Source: Mallotus nudiflorus (lineage: Eukaryota > Streptophyta > Magnoliopsida > Malpighiales > Euphorbiaceae). From it: a stretch of DNA of 64,000 bases. The notes below the pieces were generated by a model, which was not told where the DNA came from, did not search any database, and worked only from the letters and a program-made list of their open reading frames with translations. The DNA lies in contig CANTUR010000145.1 in assembly GCA_947683625.1 (NCBI GenBank), positions 1,071,501-1,135,500 of the forward strand. Direction: 5' to 3'. Shown here in pieces: positions 48,352 through 59,463 of the stretch. How positions within the stretch are numbered: position 1 is the first letter of the stretch; each line of letters starts with the position of its first letter. The translations under genes were made by a program, and so were the position numbers.

Positions 48352-48940
48352 TCAGCTAATACTTCCCTGTTGTGTGTCCCGAATTGGGTAATTTTGGGTT
48401 CCTATACAACTAAAATTTTTCTTCTTCTTGCCCTCAATCTCTTCGGCTTGCAAACCATTATCATACAAGTCTATAAATGTTTTAGGATTCATTATTTGCA
48501 ATCTCTCAACCAAATTAGGTGACACATTATAGACTATCATCCTAACCTGATCCTTCTCAGCCATCTTATTTTTCATTAATCTTGCCTTGTTCATAAATCT
48601 GGTTAAGAATTCAGAAAAGGATTCATTTGATTTTTGCTTAGTCAGTTCCAAATCCCTAATGGACACTTCCAATCTAGTGTTATAATCATATTATTTTAAA
48701 AAATCAGTATATAACTCTTTCCAATTAGCCCTGACAGACTTTTCCAACCCATGGTACCAGTTAATAGCCATTCCCTCTAAAGACCATACAAATAACCTAG
48801 TGATCACTGCTAAGGGGGCCTTAGTAGTGCTCATAGTTATTGTGAACTGACTGAGATGAATCCTAGGATCTCCAATTCCATTAAACTTATGTAACTAAGG
48901 CATTTTAAACTTCTCAAGTAGCTTACTATCCTCCATTAAC
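48352..48940 (-). pseudogene. gag core of the Ogre-like element
   Basis: Reading leftward: LLEKFKMP, LHKFNGIGDPRIHLSQF, FVWSLEGMAINWYHGLEKS, then the open frame at 48352-48672 (SFSEFLTRFMNKARLM, MIVYNVSPNLVERL). This is the retrotransposon gag family core (KFxGxGDPxxHL...SLxGxAxxWY...SFxxFxxRF). A few stops interrupt it. It would form the element's capsid. Confidence 0.8.
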
Positions 48941-50304
48941 AGTATATCATCAAAGGCAAATGACTATCCCATGCCTTATCCTCTAATAAGCTCTTCTATC
49001 TTGGACATTTTTTAGGTCAGTGCTTGCATCTGCTTGGACTCATGGTCTTATACCAGTTCAAGTGATTCTCTCTTTGCCTTTTCTATAATTTAGTTCTCAA
49101 CATCCTCAAGCTTTATATCAACAAGTGGGTTTCTAACAACAGGTTGCCCCACAACATTATTGGTAATAGGTGGAGCATCTGCAGTGAGTGGGATAGTTGC
49201 AGTAGCAGGTGGTTGATCAATTACAGGTGGTGGCATAACAGTAGCAGGAAGTTGCATCAATCTAAATAAAGCCTGTCTCAGTTCATCTTACATCATAGCC
49301 CTTATGTCATTCATTAAAGCTCCTTTGATGTCTTTTAAGGTCCAGTTCCCTCTTTATTATTATTCTATTTCTATACACTTAGTTGGAGTTGGTTCAACTT
49401 CTAAGTAAAGCGGATTAATAGGACTCTTCTCCAATTTGTGAGGGATCTCTTTTGCTATGGCTTTAGGACTTAAATCTATCCTTCTTAGTCTGCTACCTTT
49501 CCATCCCCAAATATGAAAAGACCCAGATGAATCTATAATGGCTGTAAAATAAAGTGTTAGTGTAATAGATGAAATGCATGTATATGTGTATGCATAATGC
49601 ACGTGCTATGCACTAAGTAACAAATACCAAGTATCAATCAAGTGTTCAATATTCATCCTTCTAACTTTATTCCTCCCACATACATGTTCAATGGTAAGTC
49701 TCTTTTCCTAGGATTTTTAGTCTTGGCCTTAATATTAATAAGGGATATCAAGAACTAATACGTATGCAAAATCTCTCAAAGCAGTAAAAGAATATAAATA
49801 GTACCTCTATGTATAAAAGATTAGCCCAATCTTTATTAACCTAAATGGGCTTCTAAAGTATGGGCTTGAGCCTTTTTATAGATAGAAATGCCTCATGGCA
49901 ACATTCATAAGCAATTTGGGTAATCCTAGGGGAAGTTACTAAGTCATTATATATGGTTTGGGTCCAGTAAAAAGTTAAGGTTCCCTTAGCAAGATGACCT
50001 CCTTTAAGACTTGAGTTACATGCCAAGGTTAGAGGGGCCCAACATCCTTTGTAAACTCGAGAGAAGACTACCCCCCCTTTAGGAGTTAGGTTATAAACTT
50101 TGGTCAAATGAGCCCGATAATCTCTCTTAAATCGAGTTAAAGCTAAAAGTGATGGTTAGCCGATTTATAACTCCATGAAGCTAGTGGAATCATGGAATCA
50201 TAAACCAATGCCATCAATTAATAGGGACATGCAAAATGAATGTAAGAATAAAATAATAATTAATAAAATAATTCTAAAGAATACAAGTAGAATCAGTATC
50301 TTTT
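48941..50304 (-). other. 5' region of the Ogre-like element before gag
   Basis: About 1.3 kb between PBS and gag core. Open pieces at 49360-49602 and 49853-50107 have no motif I recognise. Ogre elements carry an extra ORF here, so one of these may be its relic, but the sequence does not settle it. Confidence 0.35.
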
Positions 50305-50322
50305 ATCTCCAATGGTGTCGCT
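50305..50322 (-). other. Primer binding site region of the Ogre-like element
   Basis: On the minus strand, two to three bases after the LTR end ...CTACA comes AGCGACACCATTGGAGAT, similar to TGGCGACTCCxCTGGGGA, a PBS typical of Ogre elements. It is degenerate but correctly placed. Confidence 0.6.
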
Positions 50323-50324
50323 AC

Positions 50325-52334
50325 TGTAGATGGCAGGGTTTAGTACGCGTCCAAGATTTTAGCAACCATAACATTACTTGAGCTCAGGGCTCTAGAGAAC
50401 ATACTAACCATTTTCATAAAGACATGGCGTGGAGATGAGGAGTCACCACCCAGGATAATAAATGAGATAAATCATTTTGGTGGTACTCAGTTCTCTAAAA
50501 GAAATCTATCATCGTAACCAGGAGATTCTAGGAACAGAATACTAACTTCTTTCTATCTTATGTTCATTTAGAAGTACTTTATGAATTACTATTTTATTCT
50601 CTATTTACACATAATTTTACTAAACCCTAATTAAACATCCATTTAACCCTAAAAGTAAACTAGTCATAAAACTGCATGTAAAAAAATGCATACAAAACGC
50701 ATCATCCCTAGGTCTAAACTATATTAATTTTATTTTAAAGTTTAGCTAATTCTACTTTTTTATTTACAAGTGAAATTGACTAAAGTTGGTCCTACATCTT
50801 AATAAATGAGCCTAAGTCTATTTATTTTAATTTTAAAAGTGGGTCTAAATCTACAAATTATAAAGTATTTAAATTAGTAGGTCTAATTCTACATGTTTTA
50901 ATTCTAGATAAAAAAGGGCTTAAGTCTAAATTAACCTAAATAAGCCTAAATTGATTTTAAAATTAAACCTAAAAAATCAATTAAAAGCCTATTTATTAAA
51001 TAGGTTAGAGTCTAAACATGGGCTTAGGGCCCAATGTACACAAAAATCAATACACAAGCCCAAAAACATAAAAAAAAATCAAAACAATCAAATAAAAAAG
51101 ATTAAACATGCAATTAAATTGTTTCTTCTAAAAAAAAACCTAATTTTAATTAGTATGCAACCTAAATTAATGTACTGCATCCATTGATTTTAATTAGGGT
51201 TTACCAAATTGAACCTGATTTACTAATTATTTTTTAAGAAAAAGAGAAACCTTGACTTTTCATTATTTCTACTATCGAGGCTATTACAAGATCTACCAAA
51301 AATAATAAAAAAATAAAATTAAAATTACAACCTTAAAAAATAAATTAAACAAAGTCAAAAACCTAAAAAAACAATAAGATAAACTAAATATAATATGATA
51401 AAAATTAAATTAGGATCTTTAACTCTTAGCCCTTATTCATGGATTCTCCACAGGTTTTTTTTGGTTCAATCAGATATTCATCCCCAGAAACATCAAACAC
51501 AAAGAATCAAAAAGGAAAATAAGATTAAAATTAATAAAGAAAGAAAATAAAATAATGAAAATTAAATGAAACAAACACATAAATAATAAAATAATAAAAT
51601 AAAATAATATAAAAGAAAGAATTAATAAAGAAGAAAGGAGTATGAGAGTGATGCTATGCGGATGCTATTTGAATGCCTTTCAGAATAGGATTTCACCATT
51701 TTTTGAGAAAATTGCTTTTGTATTTTCTTGATTTCTGAACTTTGAAAAAAATGTATATTTTTTATTTTTTTGTCTTTCTTTCTTTTCTTTTCTCTATTTT
51801 TCTCTTTGTGTTTTTTGAATCAACTCTTTTTTGTAGTAGCTATTAGAGTTTTCTCTTTTTTTCTCTTTTTACATAGTCTCCCCCTCTTTTTTTTTTCTTC
51901 CTGCCAAACTTTTCTTTTTATATACTGTTCTAACCCTAACTAATGTGATAATAAGAGAGGTAGCTCTAATTCTCCCTCTTAAAACAAATAGGATAAAAAT
52001 TTTAATTTCAAAAAATTATTCGTATAAGAAACACGTACTGGATAGATAAATACCAAAATTAATTCATTTATTAAAAATAAATTAAATTTGGACCAATCAT
52101 AATTCAAAAAATCGAGAAAATAATTTTTTTATAAAATTTTAACGCCTCAGCATTATGCACATTTTCAAATATACCCCTGCAAATTCAATTTTTGCAATTA
52201 AACCTAAAAAATATTGCAATTTAGTACTTGAAATCGGGAAATTTAACACTAGATGTCAATTTTCGACTAAATTTTCATTATATAGGCTTTCTTAGCATTT
52301 ATGCATAAATGTATCATGAAATTGGGTGCTTGCA
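50325..52334 (-). repeat. 5' LTR of the Ogre-like element (2010 bp)
   Basis: Plus-strand ends TGTAGATGGC and GGTGCTTGCA. Retains a TATATAAAAAG promoter box (51914-51924, minus strand) that the 3' LTR has lost. Lacks the ~45-bp palindrome segment present in the 3' LTR. Confidence 0.88.
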
Positions 52335-52339
52335 ATAAA

Positions 52340-55300
52340 CTTCTACCCTTTTTGAAGATATAAAGTTATAATTTTAAGCCCACACCCTTTTTTAAAAGTT
52401 TAATTTTATAACTTTAAACTTCCACCACCAGATAGTCTAAATACATATAGGCATAAACACAAAACAAAACACAAAACATAACTATTGAATACATTTTCAC
52501 AAAAAAAAAAAACCTGCATAAATAAATAAAATTTAATAGACACATATGTTCAAAAAATAAATAATCAAATATCATTTTATATTATTAATATAAATATATA
52601 ATAAATATTTATATTAGACACACACAAATCAAAAAATATATATGTTATAGAAAAATCTATATATAATCATATAATGAACAAAAAATTTTAAAAATTATTA
52701 TTTACATAACCAAAATTATAGATCTATAAAAAAAATTATTTCTTTGTCATAGAGAAGATTTTTTTTTTTTTTAAAAAAAACAAAATTTGAATGGTCATAT
52801 CTATTAATAAATGATAGATCTGCACTTAATATAATAAAGATCAAACACAAAAATATAAGCAGATAAAAAAAAATTGAAAATACATATTAGCAAGACATAA
52901 ATCTATAAACAAAGCACAGAGATCTTTACATGCATAGATAATATTGACCCATTTTTTCATAAATAAATAAAAATATTTTTAAAAATAAAACCAAAGTAAA
53001 GTTAACAAACCAAAAGAACATAGACTATTTTATAAAAAAAATATACACTATATTAATATAAAAATGATTTTTTTTTTCAATTTTAACTAGTAAAATCTTG
53101 ATGAAAATTGTAAAATCCATCAAAAACCAAAAATACTATCACTACTATTACCATAGAAATACATATCGTCAATAGTTATGGCGATCTACTTAATATCCCT
53201 ACTATTCAAGAAAAAAAGGGAGACTAAAACTGATTTTGAGAGAACAAAAGATAAATTGATGAAGATTAAAGTTAAGAGGTTAGGTTTCTAAAAATTTTTG
53301 AAGAAATAATGGTTCAAGAGAGACTAAAGGGTGAGGCGACTCAAACGAGACTTAATGATGAGGAGAGAGGACAAAGCATTTTGAGGTTAGAGGCAAATAT
53401 GCAGAAAGGAAGGAGAGAAATGAAATGAGATAAGGTAGGCTTTTTTTCTTTATATATAACCCTATTAATACTAAACGACATCATTTTGTTAAATGGAGAA
53501 ATTTAAAAATTCGGACAAGTCGGAAGAAAAAAAGCTTCTCTTAATCAGTCATCCGAAATCCAAAACATCTCACTTCTTCCACCCAAAATGACAAAATCCA
53601 TTTCTCCGCAACCGAACCGAATTGAATAATAAAATCGGTTCGGGTCAGGCCGAGAAATCAAATTCGGTTAGGTGATGCTCAGCCTTACTAAAAAGCCCTA
53701 GAAACTTCCTTAAGTCGTGGTCTTTAGTAAGTAGCCATATATGTTTAAGAGAATAGAAAAAAAAATAATTATACTTAGAAAAGAAAGAGTGAGGACAAAA
53801 GAGAATTCCCAATTTCTGTTAGTGATATGCACTAGGTCAATCATGTATAACCATGTTTTGACTTCATCATTTTATTTAATAAAGAGACATTTTTCATTAT
53901 CATTTTGTGTTATGATAATTGCTTGAATAGTCAATTCTCACTAAAGTCATCAAGTATGTGACTTGATAGCAAAACCCTTAGATTAAATATGAGTTCTATT
54001 TAAATTATCCCTAGTCATAACAATATGTTATGGCTAGTATGATATTGATTGATGATTATGTTTTACTCATAATGAATATGAGATATTAAGTCAACTCATA
54101 GGTACTTATTTGAGAAATAATGTACTAGATTGACCCATTATGAGAACACCACATAGATAATTGTCATAAGCAATTCTCATAATAATAATATTGATTTAGT
54201 CATTTGACCTTGAAATCATCATGAATTTTTACATAACTAGTATATATTTTGACATAATCTAACATTTTCTTTAATAGGATGATTAAATAGATTGTTGTTT
54301 GATATGAAATGAGTTATGTGAGAAATGTGAGTGATTGAGAAGGAATATGTCCCTTATTTAATCTGAGTAAGATATCTATGGGACCCTTGATACAATAGAT
54401 TGAGGAAAATGCATGGTCATGCTAAAGTGAATTGATAAAGAGTTATCATTCTCAATCTACTTAGAGTCAAGAAATAATATGATTGAATTATATAAGGATT
54501 ACAGAAACTATGCCTTATATTCAATCAAGATATCATGTGATAAAGGGATTACAATATTTATTATAAATTAGGTTATGTCGGATTATTGACTTCACATGAC
54601 TTGGGTAGTCATAATATCTTGCTAGAGGCCACTTATTACTTGTAGGCCTAAATAGAGATTTAATACCCATTGTCAATGTAATGTGAACCTACAGGGTCAC
54701 ACACTTAAAATAGGCCAAAAAACGGATATGGGTTTAAGAAGCCTAAATATGCTCTGTGGAAATAAATAAATACTTTATTTATTTAAGGTAAAGGTTATCT
54801 TAAATAAATATAATATTATTTATGATTTAATTTTAAATAAAATCAGAACAATAATAATTGAGAAATTACCAAAAAGTTATTTTGGTAAGTGAAACCCTAA
54901 TTAGAGGTCTATAAATATGTTATATTCTCTAAGGTTTCACTAACTCAATCATTAGCCACAACTTGTAATTTGTTTTTCTCCTCTTAGAAAAACTAAAACA
55001 CAGAGTGTCTTATTCTTGATTTGTGAAAAATCAAGAGAAGTGCTAGCATATAAAGTTTTCATTTTAATCAAGGACTATTCGTGTGGACACTTGTGGAGGA
55101 TGGATTCTTTTAGAGACTTTTTGATCTGAACTATCAAAATCAAAAGCTCAAAGTAAGGTGTCATCAGAGTGAACCTCCTCTCTGCCTTACAAAAATCTTG
55201 CCGCTTCTGCATTTGTGGTAAGATTTGAAAACTCTAGTTTTAAATCAATTAATTGAATTACTTGGATCCGGGTTAGGGTTTGTGATTAAAAGTTTAAATT

Positions 55301-56639
55301 TCTGTTGCGTTTTTGAATTACAAAACCCAATAATTTCTACTAGTGGGTTTTGATTTTTCAAGTGGATTTTGAAGATCTACAACACTTTTGAGGTTGTAAT
55401 CTTCATTCTAAAAGTCTGTGGTAATTGATATGGTGCTAGAAATGGCAAATAATGTGTTGGTACAAACTAGATATCTTGTGGGGCCAATTGTGTGTGTATA
55501 TAGGCTATTTTGATAGCAGGGGTTAATAGTGGACCCTTAATCCTAAGGAGTTCGGTAGATAAATTATTTAAGATTGGCATAACAACCTTGCTTTGGTGTT
55601 GCTCTCATTTTGGTGGCCATAATATTGTATATTTAAAGTTTAAAAATTTTGTAGACACGTTAATGTAAATTATATACAAACTATTGTTAACTTAATCCTT
55701 ACTACTATTTGAATGTGAACTCGAATTATGTTTACATAAATATTTATATTCAATCTAAATGATAAGTATGAAGTTTATTAAATTTCATTAAAGTTGATTT
55801 GAAAGTGTAGAAAAGTAAGCTCTAGTATCCATCTCGTGCTATGTAATACAAGATGAGATACTAATCATCCATATCGGGTTATGTGAGATGGAGTGTGACA
55901 TGAGACACCACATAAATGAATTTCGTTAGACCTCTTACAGTGGATTCCATCTGACTTTGATATCATAAAAATTCGATAACATGATCTTTATATCTAATTG
56001 GCATCAATTTTCTCTCACATATTTGGCATTGTATCTAATTCTAGAACAAGCGTTTTTTTATTAATATCAATAATTTTTCTTTTTTTTTCATAAAAATAAA
56101 AATTATAAAGGATGGTGATAGTTGTCGCAAATAGTAACAGCTATCCGACATAACTGTAACTTTCACTATCTGCTCCATAAATAATTACCCAATAAACCAA
56201 CATGAGGACATGGGCATGTATCCATTTCTTTATTCATCGGATCTTGATTGCTCCATATGTATATGCACTAACAGTCTCACAAACACAATTGTGAGATTAC
56301 TTAATTAATTAATCTGTCATGATTCATGCATCTTTCAGCAATGTATGTACTTTGATTTTAAGTGACGTTGTGGATTCCAAGACATTTTGACTGAATTTAA
56401 ACTTGTCTCAATTAGCACCATTCAATTCTTTATTGTATTTGACTTCAAATAAAACTTACTCGCTGCATTGCATAAACATGCATATATTTATTCAATTTGA
56501 TCTCACAGCACTCTACTTTTATATCTAACAAAGGCTAAATGCCATCCATTTCGCAAGATTGCTTCTTTGTTACTGCAATTTTCATTGGACCCTTCCAATT
56601 CTCAGCAAAAAATAATAACAATTTATTAATTCGAATCTT

Positions 56640-56692
<53 letters not shown>

Positions 56693-56799
56693 GAGTTTCA
56701 TTTTTTAAAAATTTATTTGATTTAAATTTTAAAATAATCAAAATTTATGCTACTGACACAAGAAATTTATTAAAAAAAAATCATTTTTCTTTATATAGG

Positions 56800-56831
<32 letters not shown>

Positions 56832-57270
56832 TAGTTGATTTTAAGAGGAAAGTTGCGTTTATTAAGGAAGCTTAGTGCTGAAAACATTCAGGTATCTGTA
56901 GCATTGGGAATAGAACTTGGACTTACTCATGTAAGATAAGATAATATAAAAATGTTGATATGCAAACCATTTTGCCAGCATATTAACGGCCAACGTCACA
57001 ATCTGCCTGCAAGAAAGCCATTCTATAAGGTTTGACGCTGCAACTAATTACCCCATGTGCTCATTGTTAACTTTGATCATACTATAAAGTAATGCTACTA
57101 GCTTTTGGTATCCAAAAGGAACATCTATACTATGTTTGATCATCATTCATGTTTATTGCTTACCTACAATTATATATGAATATTATAACCCAATTATTGA
57201 ACCACCCCTTAGAAAAGAATAGGACAAGTTGCTTCATTTAGATTAGGCATACTTCACTAACATTAACATT
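52340..57270. other. AT-rich intergenic DNA upstream of the reductase gene
   Basis: No supportable gene. At 53580-53680 AACCGAACCG/TCGGTTCGGG repeats suggest a small transposon relic. At about 53850-55430 the sequence reads like an old Ty1/copia-type LTR (ACCTACAGGGTCACACAC at ~54690 and a transcript-leader-like stretch to 55430), but I found no ends or duplication. Small ORFs here are A/T-run artefacts. Confidence 0.45.
56642..56689. repeat. (TA)n microsatellite
   Basis: Pure TA dinucleotide run of ~48 bp, about 640 bp upstream of the reductase start. A shorter one follows at 56814-56833. Confidence 0.95.
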
Positions 57271-57275
57271 CTTGC

Positions 57276-57283
57276 TATATAAG
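57276..57283 (+). promoter_or_regulatory. TATA box of the reductase gene
   Basis: TATATAAG lies 45-52 bases upstream of the ATG at 57328, so the 5' leader would be very short (about 20 bases). No other TATA-like element fits better. Confidence 0.6.
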
Positions 57284-57327
57284 AAGCTGCTGCTATGTTC
57301 AGATTTAACTAACTATCCCTGTTAATA

Positions 57328-58482
57328 ATGTCTCTGTGTATAGCAGCTATAGAATCCAATAATGGAGAAACAGAAACTGCTGCTACTGAAAATGTTGCTG
57401 TCATCTTTGGAGTTACTGGGCTTGTTGGAAGAGTGCTAGCTAGAAGGCTAATCTCTGCATCTAAATGGAAGAAGGTTTATGGTATAGCAAGAAGATTTGA
57501 GAGCTTTCCTATCAAAAATCCCAATTATCAGTTCATCTCCTGTGACTTGCTAACTCCTCAGGAAACAGAAAATAAGCTCTCTGTTATACAAGATGCGACT
57601 CACATGTTTTGGGTCACCTGGGCTGCTCAATTTCCTCTAGATACCAAAGAATGCTGTGATCAGAACATGGCCATGATGTCCAATGCCCTGAATGCTATCC
57701 TTCCAAGAACCAATGCATTGAAGCACGTTTCCTTGCAGACAGGGATGAAGCACTATGTGTCACTAAAACAAGGCCACAATGCGAAAGAAGTGCGCTTGTA
57801 CGATGAGGATTGCCCCAGAGCGAGTGGTGGCTGTAACTTCTACTATGTCCTCGAGGACTTGCTCAAAGACAGACTAAAAGGTAAGGTGGCGTGGTCCGTG
57901 CTCAGGCCTGGCTTGTTGATGGGTAGCTCAAACAGAACTTTGTACAACGTCATGGGGAGTCTGTGCGTCTATGGAGCTATCTGCAAACATTTACATCTGC
58001 CGTTTGTGTTTGGAGGGACAATGGAGTGTTGGGAAGAGGTATGCATTGATGGGTCGGATGCTCGGCTAGTAGCTGAACATCACATATGGGCGGCTACCAA
58101 TAATGAAATATGTTCAACAGCGTTCAATTCCATCAATGGACCAAGTTTCACTTGGAAGGAGATTTGGCCAGTTCTTGGGAAGAAATTTGAAGCACAAGTG
58201 CCTCCTCAAGAAGGCATGTTCTTCAAGGACTTCTGGTTCGCAAAGACAATGAGTGACAAGAAGAAAGTCTGGGAAGAGATTGTAGAGAAGGAAGGGTTGG
58301 TGAAGACAGAGATGGAAGATTTGGCTAACTGGGAATTTTTGGATGTACTGTTTCGCTGTCCATCAAAAATGCTAGGGAGCAGAGAAAAATCTGATAAGTT
58401 GGGTTTTACTATGAGATGCAAAACATTGGATTCAATTTTGTATTGGATTGATTCAATGAGAGATGACAAGTTAATTCCTTAA
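57328..58482 (+). CDS. PRISE-type short-chain reductase (progesterone 5-beta-reductase/iridoid synthase family)
   Basis: An intronless 384-residue protein, close to the family's usual ~385-390. The NADPH-binding glycine motif is GVTGLVG (residues 28-34), with the cofactor Arg pair in YGIARR (51-56). Further family signatures: THMFWVTWA (91-99; usually THxFYVTWA), the active-site Lys in LQTGMKHY (K141), the active-site Tyr pair in NFYYVLED (170-177), RPGLLMGSS (193-201), LCVYGAICKH and LPFVFGG. It ends TLDSILYWIDSMRDDKLIP. The enzymes reduce activated C=C bonds of enones by 1,4-addition: progesterone, small enones, or 8-oxogeranial in iridoid makers. The KEVRLYDEDCPR...GGCNFYY segment resembles the Arabidopsis P5BR2-like branch rather than VEP1, so the natural substrate is uncertain. 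Cytosolic; no signal peptide. Converges with the ABC transporter gene. Confidence 0.95.
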   Translation: MSLCIAAIESNNGETETAATENVAVIFGVTGLVGRVLARRLISASKWKKVYGIARRFESFPIKNPNYQFISCDLLTPQETENKLSVIQDATHMFWVTWAAQFPLDTKECCDQNMAMMSNALNAILPRTNALKHVSLQTGMKHYVSLKQGHNAKEVRLYDEDCPRASGGCNFYYVLEDLLKDRLKGKVAWSVLRPGLLMGSSNRTLYNVMGSLCVYGAICKHLHLPFVFGGTMECWEEVCIDGSDARLVAEHHIWAATNNEICSTAFNSINGPSFTWKEIWPVLGKKFEAQVPPQEGMFFKDFWFAKTMSDKKKVWEEIVEKEGLVKTEMEDLANWEFLDVLFRCPSKMLGSREKSDKLGFTMRCKTLDSILYWIDSMRDDKLIP

Positions 58483-59463
58483 AATCCTGGGAGAGAAAGT
58501 CCTGCACCACAATGCAGACCAGCCAGGTTTTTTTTCCAAATGTTGTGTTCGAGTGTTGTTTTGTGTTTACTAGTAGAATAATAGATCAGACAATGAATGA
58601 CTTGTTGAAGAAGAAGCAGGAAACTAGGTGCTTTTGTTTCCAGCTAAGAGCCCATTTAATAGTATCAGTCCATATCTCATGCAATGGAGCTAGCTGCGCT
58701 GGCTTCAGCACATTTATTGACCATATATATATATATATATTCTTAAGAGATCACGAAACGATTATCATGTCTCCATTTCTAGATGCGTTTTTATTCATGC
58801 CACCTACTTCTTACAGTTCTCTTTAGCTGTATTTTTGAGAAAAATTAAATAACAATCACAAAACACGTACCACTGCTCTAATCTAATATTATTATATCTA
58901 CTCTTTAATTTCTCTTTTAATAGCGTAACAACAACTAAGTGGGTTTAGTTTGAAACTAAAAACAAGATAAAAACATATTACTAGGCCAAAAATTAACTGT
59001 GACAACTACAGTATGAGTGCTCGCTCAGATCGTATCTTTTCAGCAACTGTATCAACACCAATTGGGAAAGCTTGCAAGACGTGAAAGACCCATAGCTCAT
59101 GCAAGGCAGTTTTCACCAACCAATTTAGGACACGGCTGCAATCAACTATAAAATTGGTAGCAGATGATCATCTCATCTGGTCAACTGCAGACCCTTTTAG
59201 TTTTGCCTCAGCCCATGTTATCTGAGCTAACACCAGAGGATTCAGAGGAAAACTCTGCATTGCAAAATTGAACATTTCTTTTACTATCAGCATGAACAGT
59301 ATTGTCAAGGCATACCGCCAATATATACGAGAAAAAGGAAGAACTAAGAAGAAGAAACCGTGCAAAAGCATGGCATAAACTCATTGTACCTTAATCCCAA
59401 TCAGAGTCAAATTATCTTCTCATTCAGGTTCTATGTGGTTCAAACTTTCAATAAGAACACTGC
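58483..59463. other. Convergent intergenic region between reductase and ABC transporter
   Basis: Holds the 3' ends of both transcription units, a (TA)n run at 58722-58741 and no further gene. ORFs here (58512-58826, 59168-59371) have no family signature. Confidence 0.6.

Larger units (their letters stand above)
24842..52334 (-). mobile_element. Giant Ogre/Tat-like Ty3/gypsy element with nested insertions
   Basis: LTRs at 24842-26881 and 50325-52334 are clearly homologous and in the same orientation. They are flanked by ATAAG (24837-24841) and ATAAA (52335-52339). On the minus strand the order is 5' LTR, PBS region, gag, protease, RT, RNase H, second RNase H, integrase, antisense ORFs, tandem-repeat 3' region, PPT, 3' LTR. 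This matches the Tat clade including Ogre, known for very large size. Subtracting the two nested solo LTRs (~4.0 and ~2.1 kb) and three extra integrase units (~4 kb) leaves roughly 17 kb. All coding parts carry stops. Its LTRs differ far more than those of the Tekay element, so it is much older. Confidence 0.85.

Noticed and set aside
53850..55430. Complete Ty1/copia LTR
   Set aside because: Resemblance to copia LTR text is suggestive, but no TG/CA ends, target duplication or convincing PBS could be fixed.
58206..58469. 87-codon minus-strand ORF
   Set aside because: Antisense shadow of the reductase coding exon.
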